Source: Sphingomonas sp.
Lineage (GTDB): Bacteria > Pseudomonadota > Alphaproteobacteria > Sphingomonadales > Sphingomonadaceae
Direction of reading: 5' to 3'
NCBI RefSeq assembly: GCF_030145815.1
Contig: NZ_JAIXHL010000005.1
Coordinates: 62,001 to 126,000 of the forward strand
Length of the DNA: 64,000 nucleotides
Positions 47,315 through 56,719 of the stretch are shown here, piece by piece. The translations under genes were made by a program, and so were the position numbers. Numbering within the stretch: position 1 is the first letter of the stretch; every line of letters begins with the position of its first letter. The notes under the pieces were generated by a model that was given only the letters and a program-made list of their open reading frames with translations, was not told the origin of the DNA and made no database searches.

Positions 47315-49234
47315 TCACCGCGAATGATAAAAATCATACACCTGCTGCGCCACCGCCGCGCTTACACCCGGCGCTTTCTGTAGATCCTCCAGGCTCGCCC
47401 CGCGCACCGCCTTTGCCGTGCCGAAGTGCATCAGCAGCGCTTTCTTGCGCGCCGGACCGATGCCGGGGACGTCGTCGAGCGGGCTGGCGCCGATGGCCTT
47501 GGCCCGCTTGGCGCGGTGTGCGCCGATGGCGAAGCGGTGGACTTCGTCGCGGAGCTTCTGGATGTGGAACAGCGCGGGGGCGTTGGTCGGGAGCATGCGT
47601 TCGCTGCCGTCCATCAGGTGAAACACTTCGCGGCCTTCGCGGCCGTGGTGCGGGCCCTTGGCGACGCCGACCATGCAGACATCCTCGATCCCCAGTTCCT
47701 CCAGCACGGCGCGGGCGGCGCTGAGCTGGCCCTTGCCGCCGTCGATCAGGACGAGGTCGGGCCAGACGCCCTTGTCGCGATCCGGGTCTTCCTCCTGCGC
47801 GCGGGCGAAGCGGCGGGTGAAGACTTCGCGCATCATCGCGAAATCGTCGTTCGTCGCGGCGCTCTTGATGTTGAACTTGCGATACTGGCCGGTGCGGAAG
47901 CCTTCTGGCCCAGCGACGATCATCGCGCCGACGGCATGGGCGCCCTGAATATGGCTGTTGTCATAGACTTCGATGCGGTCGGGCGGTTCGGAAAGACCAA
48001 ATAGATCAGCAATGTCGCGCAGGATCTTTGCCTGGGTGGTCGATTCGGCCATGCGGCGGTCGAGCGCCTCGATCGCGTTGCGCTTCGCCTGATCGAGCAG
48101 GCGGCGGCGGGTGCCGCGTTGCGGCATGCCGATCGCGACCTTGCGCCCGGCGCGTTCGGCGAGCGCTTCGGACAGGAGCTTCAGATCGTCGAGGTTGCGA
48201 TCGACGAAGATGGTGCGCGGTGGGGGCACCTCCTCATAGAATTGCATGAGGAATTGGGTGAACACCTCATCCTCCGGCACGTCGGCGGTGTGCGCGGGGA
48301 AGAAGGCGCGGTGGCCCCAATTCTGGCCGCCGCGGATGAAGAAGGCCTGAATGCCGATCTGGCCCTGTTTGGCGGCCATGGCGAAGATGTCGGCGTCGCC
48401 GATCCCCTCGGCATTGATCGCCTGGCTGCCCTGGATGAAGGTCAGCGCCTTCAGCCGGTCGCGCAGGATCGCGGCGAGTTCGAAGTCGAGATTCTCGGCG
48501 GCGGCCTGCATCTGCTCGCCGAGCTTCGTCTGAACCTTGGTCGATTTTCCCATCAGGAAGTCGCGGGAATCGGACACGAGCTCGGCATAGCCCGCCTTGT
48601 CGATGCGATCGACGCACGGGGCCGAGCAGCGGCGGATCTGGTAGAGCAGGCACGGACGGTCGCGGGTGTTGAAGAAGCTGTCGGTGCAGCTGCGCAGGAG
48701 GAAGAGTTTCTGGAGCGCGTTCAATGTCTTGCGCACCTGACCGGCGCCGGCGAACGGGCCGAAATAATCGCCCTGCGCGCGGCGGGCGCCGCGGTGCATC
48801 TGGACGCGGGGGAAGTCGTGGTCCTTGCGCAGGAGGATGTAGGGGAACGACTTATCGTCGCGCAGCAGGACGTTGTAGGGCGGGCGGAAGCGCTTGATCA
48901 GCTGGGCTTCGAGCAGAAGCGCCTCGGCCTCGTTATTCGTCGTCACCACGGTCATCGACCGGGTCTGCGCGATCATGCGGCGCAGGCGGTTGGAGAGCTT
49001 GGCGGGCTGGGTGTAGTTGGCGACGCGGTTCTTGAGCGCGCGGGCCTTGCCGACATAGAGCACGTCGCCGCGCGCATCCTGCATCCGGTACACGCCAGGG
49101 CGGACGGGCAGCGTGGCGAGCACGTTGCGGATCGCGGCGACACCGGCGTCGAGGTCGGGCGTTTCCGACCCGCGCACGGCGTAGGTGGCGGTTTCTTCGT
49201 TGAAGCGGCTGGGGGAATTGGGGTCGGCGGTCAC
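47315..49234 (-). CDS. uvrC: excinuclease ABC subunit C
   Basis: 639 residues from GTG 49234 (VTADPNSPSRF). Makes both cuts in UvrABC repair. GIY-YIG nuclease at about 45-130 (PGVYRMQDARGDVLYVGKAR), a Cys-bearing linker, the UVR UvrB-binding motif (LGEQMQAAAENLDFELAAIL), the RNase H-like endonuclease (IEVYDNSHIQGAHAVGAMIV, DLVLIDGGKGQL), and helix-hairpin-helix repeats (LDDVPGIGPARKKALL). An ORF runs on upstream but within the S41 gene. Confidence 0.96.
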   Translation of the reverse strand: MTADPNSPSRFNEETATYAVRGSETPDLDAGVAAIRNVLATLPVRPGVYRMQDARGDVLYVGKARALKNRVANYTQPAKLSNRLRRMIAQTRSMTVVTTNNEAEALLLEAQLIKRFRPPYNVLLRDDKSFPYILLRKDHDFPRVQMHRGARRAQGDYFGPFAGAGQVRKTLNALQKLFLLRSCTDSFFNTRDRPCLLYQIRRCSAPCVDRIDKAGYAELVSDSRDFLMGKSTKVQTKLGEQMQAAAENLDFELAAILRDRLKALTFIQGSQAINAEGIGDADIFAMAAKQGQIGIQAFFIRGGQNWGHRAFFPAHTADVPEDEVFTQFLMQFYEEVPPPRTIFVDRNLDDLKLLSEALAERAGRKVAIGMPQRGTRRRLLDQAKRNAIEALDRRMAESTTQAKILRDIADLFGLSEPPDRIEVYDNSHIQGAHAVGAMIVAGPEGFRTGQYRKFNIKSAATNDDFAMMREVFTRRFARAQEEDPDRDKGVWPDLVLIDGGKGQLSAARAVLEELGIEDVCMVGVAKGPHHGREGREVFHLMDGSERMLPTNAPALFHIQKLRDEVHRFAIGAHRAKRAKAIGASPLDDVPGIGPARKKALLMHFGTAKAVRGASLEDLQKAPGVSAAVAQQVYDFYHSR

Positions 49235-49262
49235 CGGGGTGATGTAGGGACTCGCCGCCGAT

Positions 49263-50750
49263 TCAGCCAGCCGGAAGCGATGCGATCCACGCACGGATGC
49301 CGGGCGTATCGGACAGCGCGCCGGTCCAGCGGTAACGCGGGGTGGCGGGGACGTTCGACCCGCGCTGACGCCCGCGATAGACTTTGGTCGGCAGCCACGC
49401 GCGCATGACGCCGCCGGGCAGCTCGAACCCGCGAATCTCCATGTAGAGCGTGTCGGCGTCGGTCTCCTGCCCGACATGCGTCGCGCCGAGATCGGTGAGG
49501 ATATCGACCGCGTCGAGGCAGGCAGAGGCGCAGCCGAAATCGGTGAGGACGAAGACGCGCGCCGTGACCGGGTCCGGCCCGGCGGGGAGCGGCGGGCGCA
49601 CGGCGCGGGGCGCGGCGGGGTCGGTGAAGCGCCAGAAGGGTTCGCCCCGGGCCTGTGCGCCCTTCATCCCATCGACCAGCAGGGTGACGAGGCGATAGAG
49701 TTCGGGATTGTCCTTGGGATCGAGCTTGGCCGCGAACTCGGCAAAATTGGCGAGATTGCCAGCGGAAATGCGATAGTCGGCGGCGGATTCGCTCCAGGTC
49801 TTGGCGTCGAACCACGGCTTGCCCCACAAAGCGCGGGCGCTGCGGGCGATCCATTCGGACGATCCGCCATTATTGCCGCGCAGGTCGAAGACGAGGCGCG
49901 GGGCGGCGGCGAGGTCGGCCGACTGCGCCTCGATCGCGCGGACCAGCTCGGTCAGGCGAATACCATCCTCGCTCTGCGGGTCGCTTTCGAAGCTGCCCAT
50001 GTCGATCCACACGCTGCCATCGGGCAATTTGCTCATGCCGATGCCGGTGGTGAAGCGGGTGCCGACAGCTTCCGTGATCAGCTGGCCCCGGCGTTCGGCG
50101 GTGATCGGGGTCCAGTTGATGCGATAGGCGGAGCGCTTGCCCGCATCGGCGAAGGTGCAGCGCCGGGCTGGCGCGCGCCAGACATTGTCGGAGCGTAGGA
50201 ACAGGCGCGGCGCATTGCGCACCCGCGTCGCGGTGAGCGACCAGCGCCCGGTGAGCGGACCGAGCCGGTCGGCGGCGAACGCCTCCACGCCCTTGCCATC
50301 GCACCCGATCAGCCGCGCGCCGACCGCGGGGCGGCCCTCCCCTTCGCTCTGCACCACCTGCCACACCCCGTCGCGCAGCGCGACGACGAAGCCCGGCCAG
50401 CGATAGTCCCAGGGGTGGCGATAGCTGCGGTCGATCGGCGTCACGCCGAGATGCCCGTCATCGAACGCATTGCCGAATTCGGTCATCGCCCAATAATAGT
50501 CGCGATAGCCGATGCCGGGCTTGGCGCGCGAGATGGCGAGCCGATAGCTGCGTTCCAGCAGCGCGTTGAAGCCGGGATTTTCGCGGTCGATCGGGCCGGG
50601 ATGCGAATCGAGAATGGCGTCGCGAAACGCGGTCGCGTCCTGCCGCAGCAGCGCGGCGTAATCGCGCGCCTGTGTGGCGGGTGCGGGGGTCTGTGCCAGC
50701 GCGGGCACCGCGAGACCCATTGCGACAAGGCCGAACGCCACCGACTTCAT
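49263..50750 (-). CDS. S41-family peptidase, secreted
   Basis: 495 residues. Signal peptide to VPALAQ. The catalytic core has the Ser in FVLTDFGCASACLDAVDILT and upstream APRLVFDLRGNNGGSSEWIA, the two marks of the S41/tail-specific protease family. No separate PDZ domain is obvious. It acts in the periplasm, probably on proteins, but the substrate is not known. uvrC follows 28 bp later on the same strand. Confidence 0.85.
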   Translation of the reverse strand: MKSVAFGLVAMGLAVPALAQTPAPATQARDYAALLRQDATAFRDAILDSHPGPIDRENPGFNALLERSYRLAISRAKPGIGYRDYYWAMTEFGNAFDDGHLGVTPIDRSYRHPWDYRWPGFVVALRDGVWQVVQSEGEGRPAVGARLIGCDGKGVEAFAADRLGPLTGRWSLTATRVRNAPRLFLRSDNVWRAPARRCTFADAGKRSAYRINWTPITAERRGQLITEAVGTRFTTGIGMSKLPDGSVWIDMGSFESDPQSEDGIRLTELVRAIEAQSADLAAAPRLVFDLRGNNGGSSEWIARSARALWGKPWFDAKTWSESAADYRISAGNLANFAEFAAKLDPKDNPELYRLVTLLVDGMKGAQARGEPFWRFTDPAAPRAVRPPLPAGPDPVTARVFVLTDFGCASACLDAVDILTDLGATHVGQETDADTLYMEIRGFELPGGVMRAWLPTKVYRGRQRGSNVPATPRYRWTGALSDTPGIRAWIASLPAG

Positions 50751-50845
50751 CCAATCCCTCCCCGGAAAGACTCGGTGAGCATATCAGGGCTTTTGCTACC
50801 TTCCAGCCCCTTGCCAACTGGTCGGTGGCTGGACACACAGAGTCC

Positions 50846-52018
50846 ATGGCGGGGCCCATGAACGAACTGACGATCCGGTCGCGCCACGGATGGTGGCGCG
50901 ATCTGATCCCAATCTACAGCCTGTATCAGCTGGTCCCCAATCTTGCCGTGATCATCGGGATATTGTGGCTGTACGACTGGCAGGCGCTGGTGACGAAAGA
51001 CAGCGCGCTGCCGCTGATGATCGGGTGGCTGGCGCAATTCATGACCCGGCCCAGCACAATGACCATTTCGCCGGCCGAAGCCGCATGGGTCGAGGCGGCG
51101 CTTCACGATCAGGCGTTCTACGATCGATCGGACACGGACGGGCGCTGGTGGCGCACCGAACAGGGTTGGTGGCAGCGCTGGCCGCACCAGTATGTCGAAC
51201 TGATCCCCGGTGAGCGAGTGACGCTGATCGCCCCGCGCGACGTGCTGGAAGCGATCCGCACCGCGCTCGAGCAGATGGGGGAACAGGGCGATAGCTGGTT
51301 CGATGGCGACCGCCCGTTCGCGCTGCAGCCGCCCGAGACCGCACCGCTACGCCAGACTGATCATGTTCCCGCCATCGTGATCGGCGCGGCGAGTCTGTTC
51401 ACGGCGGTTTGGCTGATCGCAACGCGCGGATTGGACGGAATTGTCGATTGGGGCCTGTCCGCTCAGGCCCTGGCACAAGGCAGGTTCGAAACGATCTTCC
51501 TGCACATGTTCACGCATGGCGGCCTGTGGCATCTGGTAATGAACCTGTCGGTATTGGCGGCGATCGGCGGCGTGCTGACGGCACGGCTTGGGCCGCCGCC
51601 TTTGGCCTGGCTGCGCTTTTTGCTGCTGTTTATGTTCAGCGCGCTGGCCGGGGCAGCGCTGTTTCTAGCGCTTCATCCGACGGGAAGCATGCCGATGGTG
51701 GGTGCGTCGGGCGGGATCTACGGCCTGGTTGCACTGTTGCTGCGCAGCCGCGCCGACGGCGGACCGGTGCTGGCAATCCGATCGCGGACGATCCGGCGCA
51801 GCAGCTGGGCGTTGGTGAAGGAAAATGCGTTCCTGTTCCTGCTGCTGGCGGTGATGTCCTGGGTCGGCGATGTCGCGATCGGTCTTGCGTGGGAGGCGCA
51901 TTTGGGTGGCTTCCTGTTCGGCCTGCTCGCCGGGCCGTGGTTCCTGCCACGCGCCGCCAACGCCACGGACGATGGGACGAGGGAGCCAATGCCACAGTCG
52001 CTCCCTGCTTCGGGATAA
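50846..52018 (+). CDS. rhomboid family intramembrane serine protease
   Basis: 390 residues from ATG 50846 (50858 is also possible). Rhomboid core about 185-350 with the HLVMN motif, GASGGIYGL (catalytic Ser) and EAHLGGFLFGLLAG (catalytic His). The first 165 residues are unusual: one N-terminal membrane segment, a Trp-rich soluble region (RWWRTEQGWWQRWPH), and a part with charged helices before the core. It may recognise substrate or regulate the protease. Divergent from the S41 peptidase. Confidence 0.88.
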   Translation: MAGPMNELTIRSRHGWWRDLIPIYSLYQLVPNLAVIIGILWLYDWQALVTKDSALPLMIGWLAQFMTRPSTMTISPAEAAWVEAALHDQAFYDRSDTDGRWWRTEQGWWQRWPHQYVELIPGERVTLIAPRDVLEAIRTALEQMGEQGDSWFDGDRPFALQPPETAPLRQTDHVPAIVIGAASLFTAVWLIATRGLDGIVDWGLSAQALAQGRFETIFLHMFTHGGLWHLVMNLSVLAAIGGVLTARLGPPPLAWLRFLLLFMFSALAGAALFLALHPTGSMPMVGASGGIYGLVALLLRSRADGGPVLAIRSRTIRRSSWALVKENAFLFLLLAVMSWVGDVAIGLAWEAHLGGFLFGLLAGPWFLPRAANATDDGTREPMPQSLPASG

Positions 52019-52084
52019 GCACAGCCCTTTCCAACCCATGCGCGCCTGATTACGCTCCCGCAAAACGACCTCGGGGGAACCACC

Positions 52085-53404
52085 ATGCGCCTGCTCACCG
52101 CCCTGCTTGCTTCGTCGCTGATCGCCGCGCCCGTGCTGGCCGAGCCGGATTTCGCGCCGGCGGTGGAGGCGGATTATGCGGCGCATCTGGAGGCGCTGTT
52201 CGTCGATTTCCACAAGAACCCGGAGCTGTCCTACAAGGAGAGCCGCACCGCTGCGATCATGGCGAAGGAGCTGTGTGCGGTCGGCGGGATCGAGGTGATC
52301 GAGGGGGTTGGCGGGACCGGCGTGGTGGGCGTGATGAAGAATGGCGATGGGCCCACCATCCTGCTGCGCGCCGATATGGACGGGTTGCCGCTGAAGGAGG
52401 ATAGCGGCCTGCCCTATGCGTCGAGTGTGACGCAGGAGGATATCGACGGCGTGGTGAAGCCGGTGATGCACGCGTGCGGGCATGACGTGCACATCACGTC
52501 GATGATCGGCACCGCGCGGCAGTTGGCTAAGCTGAAGAGCCGGTGGAAGGGCACGGTGGTGTTCGTCGTGCAGCCGGCCGAGGAGCGGATCGGCGGGGCG
52601 CGCAAGATGATGGAGGACGGGCTCTATACCCGCTTCCCCAAGCCCGATTATGCGGTGGCGTTCCATGTCACATCGGGCTTTCCGACCGGCAAGATCGGGC
52701 TGGAGCCGGGGATCAGCTCGTCGTCATCGGACAGCGTCGACATCACGATCTTTGGCATCGGCACGCATGGCGCGGCACCGCATATGGGCAAGGACCCGAT
52801 CGTGATGGGGTCGCAGATCGTGATGGCGCTGCAGACTTTGGTCAGCCGCGAGATCGCGCCGCTCAAGCCCGGGGTGGTCACGGTTGGGTCGTTCCATTCG
52901 GGGTTCAAGCACAACATCATCAGCGACAAGGCCGAGCTGCAGCTGACGGTGCGATCGGATGACGAGGAGACGCGCAAGAAGCTGCTCGACGGGATCAAGC
53001 GGATCGCGGCCAATGTCGGGCGGATGAACGGGCTACCCGAGGACAAATTGCCGCAGGTTCGGGTCGGGTTTGAATCGACCCCGGTGACGCTCAACGATCC
53101 GGCGCTGACGACGCGGGTGCGCGGGGCATTCACCAAGGCGTTCGGTGCGGACATCCTCAAGACCGAACCGCGCGAGAGCATGGGGGCGGAGGATTTCGCC
53201 TATTTCATCGAGCAAAAGCTGGGCGTGCCGGGGGCCTATTTCGTTGTTGGCGGAACGCCGCAGGCCGAGCTGGATGCGGCCAAGCGCGGCGAGAAGACGC
53301 TGCCCGCGCACCATTCGCCGTTCTTCAAGGTCGATGCCAAGCCATCGGTGACGCTGGGGACGACGGCGATGACGGTGGCGGTGCTGGATCTGCTCAAGAA
53401 ATAG
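52085..53404 (+). CDS. M20 family metallo-amidohydrolase, exported
   Basis: 439 residues. Signal peptide MRLLTALLASSLIAAPVLA. Motifs: RADMDGLPLKEDSGLPYA, MHACGHDVHITSMIGTARQL (His metal ligands) and PAEERIGGARKMMEDG (Glu), as in N-acyl-amino-acid amidohydrolases such as hippurate hydrolase. It hydrolyses an N-acyl or peptide bond with two metal ions, in the periplasm. Substrate unknown. The end overlaps the convergent DUF202 gene by 11 bp. Confidence 0.92.
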   Translation: MRLLTALLASSLIAAPVLAEPDFAPAVEADYAAHLEALFVDFHKNPELSYKESRTAAIMAKELCAVGGIEVIEGVGGTGVVGVMKNGDGPTILLRADMDGLPLKEDSGLPYASSVTQEDIDGVVKPVMHACGHDVHITSMIGTARQLAKLKSRWKGTVVFVVQPAEERIGGARKMMEDGLYTRFPKPDYAVAFHVTSGFPTGKIGLEPGISSSSSDSVDITIFGIGTHGAAPHMGKDPIVMGSQIVMALQTLVSREIAPLKPGVVTVGSFHSGFKHNIISDKAELQLTVRSDDEETRKKLLDGIKRIAANVGRMNGLPEDKLPQVRVGFESTPVTLNDPALTTRVRGAFTKAFGADILKTEPRESMGAEDFAYFIEQKLGVPGAYFVVGGTPQAELDAAKRGEKTLPAHHSPFFKVDAKPSVTLGTTAMTVAVLDLLKK

Positions 53405-53786
53405 CGTCGGCGTTGACCAGCCACAACGCGACGGTGAGCGCGAGTGCGCCAAGCGTATAGACCCAGGCGATCAGCCGGAGGTTGAGCGACCGCAACGTGC
53501 GGATGTTATGCGCGGACAGTCGGCTCTGAATCGCGCAGGCGCGCCGTTCGGCCATCCAGATGATCGCAACACCGAGCGCGATAAACACGGTCGCGATCGC
53601 CTTTGGCAGCCAGGCCGGTTCGAGCGCGCCGAACAGGACGTGAAAGCCGAGGCCAATGCCGATCGTCGCCAGCGCGGTGCGCGCCCAACCGCTGAACGTG
53701 CGTTCGTTGGCGAGCAGGGTGCGGTCTTCGGCGAGGTCGGTGCGGTCTTCCGCGAGTTCGGAGCGGGACGGGCTAGCGTCGGTCAT
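53394..53786 (-). CDS. DUF202 domain small membrane protein
   Basis: 130 residues. An acidic, repeated N-terminus (LAEDRTDLAEDRTLLANERT) leads into ERTFSGWARTALATIGIGLG, the DUF202 signature, then two or three membrane spans (FHVLFGALEP, AIATVFIALGVAIIWMAE, LIAWVYTLGALALTVALWL). Function unknown. The inverted-repeat element at 53839-53946 lies upstream. Confidence 0.85.
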   Translation of the reverse strand: MTDASPSRSELAEDRTDLAEDRTLLANERTFSGWARTALATIGIGLGFHVLFGALEPAWLPKAIATVFIALGVAIIWMAERRACAIQSRLSAHNIRTLRSLNLRLIAWVYTLGALALTVALWLVNADAIS

Positions 53787-53838
53787 GTCGAGGGAACGCG
53801 TGAGGTGGCGATTGGCTTCGGGTGGAGGTAGCCAATCT

Positions 53839-53946
53839 CGTCACCCCGGACTTGTTTCGGGGTCCACTCCGACGCAGCCGCGACGTGCGAGCCTCGTGCG
53901 CCGCGCTTGCCGCACCGTGGACCCCGGCACGGGGGCCGGGGTGACG
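53839..53946. repeat. inverted-repeat intergenic element (CGTCACCCCGG type)
   Basis: About 108 bp. The left arm CGTCACCCCGGACTTG with TTTCGGGGTCCAC pairs with the right arm GTGGACCCCGG followed later by CCGGGGTGACG. The ends CGTCA/TGACG are shared with the element at 17225-17335, though the interiors differ. It lies between the DUF202 start and the atp terminator. Confidence 0.75.
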
Positions 53947-53959
53947 ATGAACAAGAAAA

Positions 53960-53987
53960 GGGGCGCCAGTCTTGCGACCGGCGCCCC
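53960..53987 (-). terminator. intrinsic terminator of the atp F0 operon
   Basis: GGGGCGCC pairs with GGCGCCCC, extended by further pairs. On the minus strand it is followed by TTTTCTTGTT. It stands about 25 bp past the atpF stop. Confidence 0.88.
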
Positions 53988-54012
53988 TGTTCTTGTGCCT
54001 TGAACTCGCCGC

Positions 54013-54645
54013 TCAGTTGAGCCGCGAAAGGCCCGCGATCGTCTGGTCGACCAGTGCCTTGTCGGCGCCGGCGTCGTGCTTTTGCGCGATGATCGCACCG
54101 GCGGCCTTGGTCGCAGCTTCGGCGGCCGTGGCGCGGACCTGGTCGAGTGCCACGCGCTCGGCGGCGGCGATCTTGTCCTCGGCCATCTTGGTGCGGCGGC
54201 GGATCAGGTCTTCCGCATCGGCCTTGGCCTTGACCAGAAGCGCCTGTGCCTCCTCATCGGCATGGGCGACCATGGCGGCGGCCTCCTGCTCGACATTGGT
54301 GAGCTTGCGCGCATATTCGTCGCGCAGCGCTTCGGCCTCGGCGCGAAGCTGGTTGGCTTCGTCGAGACGCGTGCGGATCGCCGCAATCTGCTTGTCGAGC
54401 ATGCCGCCGATTGCCGACGGCACCTTCTTCCACACCACCACGAGGATCAGCGCGAGCATCGCCAGACCGACCCACATGGTCGCGTCGATGCCGAACACCG
54501 CCGGAGCCGCGTGATGCACGGTTCCGTCAGCCTCGGTGCCGCCCGCATGCGGAAGGCCCATGCCTTCGCCCTTGGACGCGTCGCTCAGATTCTGCGCGAC
54601 CGGATCGGTTGCCGTGCTCGCGGTCACTTGTGCTGCCTCAGCCAT
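54013..54645 (-). CDS. atpF: ATP synthase F0 subunit b
   Basis: 210 residues. One membrane helix (ATMWVGLAMLALILVVVWKK) near residue 60 after a polar extension, followed by a long charged helix (about 85-200) that forms the peripheral stalk. The second b-type gene of the operon; b and b' are encoded separately, as in other alphaproteobacteria. Its start overlaps the end of the b' gene by 8 bp. Confidence 0.92.
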   Translation of the reverse strand: MAEAAQVTASTATDPVAQNLSDASKGEGMGLPHAGGTEADGTVHHAAPAVFGIDATMWVGLAMLALILVVVWKKVPSAIGGMLDKQIAAIRTRLDEANQLRAEAEALRDEYARKLTNVEQEAAAMVAHADEEAQALLVKAKADAEDLIRRRTKMAEDKIAAAERVALDQVRATAAEAATKAAGAIIAQKHDAGADKALVDQTIAGLSRLN

Positions 54646-55129
54646 GGAGTGCTGCCTTCACTGCCTGTGCCGCTTCGGCCGGGGTGACGGTCACGCCCGA
54701 CAGGCGCGCAACGATGTCACGCGCGGCATCGGTCGCGACCGATTCGATTTCACCCGCTGCGGCGGCGCTTGCCTCCGCGATGCGGGCTTCGGCTGCGGCG
54801 ACGCGGCCCTCGATCTCGGCATTGGCGGCCGCGAGTGCGGCGTCGCTTTCCGCCTGACCGGCGGCGCGGGCCTCGGCCAGACGCTTGCGGGCAGCTTCAC
54901 GCGCCGCATTTTCCTGAGCGCGCCAGGTCTCTTCGGCCTGATCGGCCGCCGCGCGTGCCGCTTCCGCAGCGGCAAGGTCGTCCGCAACCGACTTGTCGCG
55001 CGCATCCATCGTGCCGGAAACCTTAGGCAGAATGCCCAGGCCGACGATCACGAAGGTGAGCCCGAAGGTCAGCAGCAGCCAGAAGATCTGCGACGCATAG
55101 GTCGCTGCGACTTGTTCGATCTGGGGCAT
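54638..55129 (-). CDS. atpF': ATP synthase F0 subunit b'
   Basis: 163 residues. N-terminal membrane helix (IFWLLLTFGLTFVIVGLGIL) and a long Ala-rich charged helix (RDKSVADDLAAAEAARAAAD and on). It pairs with b to make the peripheral stalk. Located between atpE and atpF, the usual place for b' in alphaproteobacteria. Confidence 0.92.
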   Translation of the reverse strand: MPQIEQVAATYASQIFWLLLTFGLTFVIVGLGILPKVSGTMDARDKSVADDLAAAEAARAAADQAEETWRAQENAAREAARKRLAEARAAGQAESDAALAAANAEIEGRVAAAEARIAEASAAAAGEIESVATDAARDIVARLSGVTVTPAEAAQAVKAALHG

Positions 55130-55196
55130 TGGTCCGTCCTCTCGCGGTCCGTCCTCAAGTCCGCCCCGCGCACCAACGCGCAGGGCGGGAGAGACT

Positions 55197-55424
55197 TCAG
55201 GCGACGAAGATCAGCAGGACTGCCACGACGAACGCGAGCAGGCCGAGAAGCTCGGCAGCCGCGAAGCCGATGAACATGTTGCCCTGCTGGCTGGCAGCCG
55301 CACCCGGGTTGCGCAGTGCGCCCTGGAGGAACGCCGCGAAGACGTTACCCACGCCCAGCGCCGCGAGGCCAGCACCGATCGCCGCGAGACCGGCGCCGAG
55401 CAGCTTGAATGCTTCTGCTTCCAT
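55197..55424 (-). CDS. atpE: ATP synthase F0 subunit c
   Basis: 75 residues from ATG 55424, with AAGGAG 8 nt upstream; an in-frame GTG nine bases earlier is less likely. Two-helix proteolipid: LLGAGLAAIGAGLAALGVGN, polar loop RNPGA, and GFAAAELLGLLAFVVAVLLI with the proton-carrying Glu. It forms the rotor ring. Confidence 0.96.
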   Translation of the reverse strand: MEAEAFKLLGAGLAAIGAGLAALGVGNVFAAFLQGALRNPGAAASQQGNMFIGFAAAELLGLLAFVVAVLLIFVA

Positions 55425-55466
55425 TGAAATCACTCCTTAGAAAATCAGGTCTTGGTGGGAAAAAAC

Positions 55467-56261
55467 TCAGTGATGATCGTGCAGATGCACCGCGTCGTTG
55501 ATGTACAGCGACGTGAGCAGCGCGAACACATAGGCCTGGACGCCGGCGACCAGAATCTCGAGCGCGGAGACGCCGAGCATCAGCGCGAAGCTGGGCACGC
55601 CGACCAGCAAGCCCCAGCCCGCGCCGGCATTGGCCGAATTGATGATGAAGCCGGCCAGCACCTTGAGCAGGATATGGCCCGCGGTCATCGCGACGAACAG
55701 TCGCAGCGCCAGGCTGAACGGGCGGACCATGAACGAGACGAACTCGATCGGCGCCACGAGGATCAGCACGGGGATCGGCGTCCCCTTGGGCACGAACAGC
55801 GAGAAGAAGCGCAGGCCGTGCTTCGCGAAACCGACGACGAGGACGATCGAGAAGGACAGAATCGCCAGCACGCCGGTCACGGTGAAGTGGCTGGTCGCGG
55901 TGAACGGATGCACGCCCGGGATCGCGCCGAACGGCAGCAGGCCGATGACGTTGGCGAACAGGATGAACATGAACAGCGAGAAGACATAGGGGAGGAACTT
56001 GCGCCCCTCATGCCCGATATTCGCTTTCAGCAGATTGTCGATGAAGCCGGTGAAGCCTTCGACCGCCATCTGCCAGCGACCGGGAATCACTTCGCGCTTC
56101 ATGCCGCCCAGCATGAAAATCCACAGCGCGACGGCGGCGATCGCCATCCACAGCGCGCTGTTGGTGAAGGCGATCGTCTGATTGCCGATGGTGAACATGT
56201 CGGCAATCGACGTCACCTCGAACTGGTGCATCGGATCGATCTTGCCCGCTTCGTCAGCCAC
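55467..56261 (-). CDS. atpB: ATP synthase F0 subunit a
   Basis: 264 residues from a GTG start. The essential Arg lies in MVRPFSLALRLFVAMTAGHI, and the family segments FANVIGLLPFGAIPGVHPFT and LEILVAGVQAYVFALLTSLY are present. It provides the two proton half-channels beside the c ring. Second gene of the operon. Confidence 0.96.
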   Translation of the reverse strand: MADEAGKIDPMHQFEVTSIADMFTIGNQTIAFTNSALWMAIAAVALWIFMLGGMKREVIPGRWQMAVEGFTGFIDNLLKANIGHEGRKFLPYVFSLFMFILFANVIGLLPFGAIPGVHPFTATSHFTVTGVLAILSFSIVLVVGFAKHGLRFFSLFVPKGTPIPVLILVAPIEFVSFMVRPFSLALRLFVAMTAGHILLKVLAGFIINSANAGAGWGLLVGVPSFALMLGVSALEILVAGVQAYVFALLTSLYINDAVHLHDHH

Positions 56262-56294
56262 GCCCGTTTCCCATGTAACGCAAGCGCCCGAACG

Positions 56295-56612
56295 TCACTT
56301 CGAGCGCTGGTTCGAAATCCTGATGATGTTCCTGAACGCACTGACAATGCCAAGGGCAAGCAGCGTGAGCAGGAGCCATGGCGAGGTTCCCAGGAACCGA
56401 TCGAGCACCCACCCGATCAGCGCCCCCCCGACCATTCCTCCGATCAGCTCGGCGAGGACGCGGTTGCCCATGCGATAATCACGATCGCCGGCCTGCTGCC
56501 CCTCGCCCCGCCGATCCGCCTCTTCGGATTTTGCCCGCGCCAGCCGCTCATTGAGCGACGTGATGCGGCCATCCTCCTTGAGGGGGTCCAGTCCGGGCTC
56601 GTTCTCGGTCAT
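56295..56612 (-). CDS. atpI: AtpI-like protein, first gene of the atp F0 operon
   Basis: 105 residues from ATG 56612 with GGGAGAG upstream. An N-terminal charged part (LNERLARAKSEEADRRGEGQ) is followed by two membrane spans (LAELIGGMVGGALIGWVLDR; PWLLLTLLALGIVSAFRNII). This is the AtpI/AtpZ type that helps insert the c ring. The operon is atpI-atpB-atpE-atpF'-atpF, with F1 genes elsewhere, as expected for this class. Confidence 0.88.
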   Translation of the reverse strand: MTENEPGLDPLKEDGRITSLNERLARAKSEEADRRGEGQQAGDRDYRMGNRVLAELIGGMVGGALIGWVLDRFLGTSPWLLLTLLALGIVSAFRNIIRISNQRSK

Positions 56613-56684
56613 TTCGTCTCTCCCACCTGTCAGATACCAGGGCGAAACGCATGGGCCGAGCGGCGAGCCCGCCAAGGCACGCGC

Positions 56685-56713
56685 GCTTTAGAAAGGGGGG
56701 CATCCCGAGTCAA
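56685..56713 (-). promoter_or_regulatory. candidate sigma-70 promoter of the atp operon
   Basis: On the minus strand, TTGACT and TAAAGC are separated by 17 bp, about 75 bp upstream of atpI. Confidence 0.5.
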
Positions 56714-56719
56714 CCGCGG

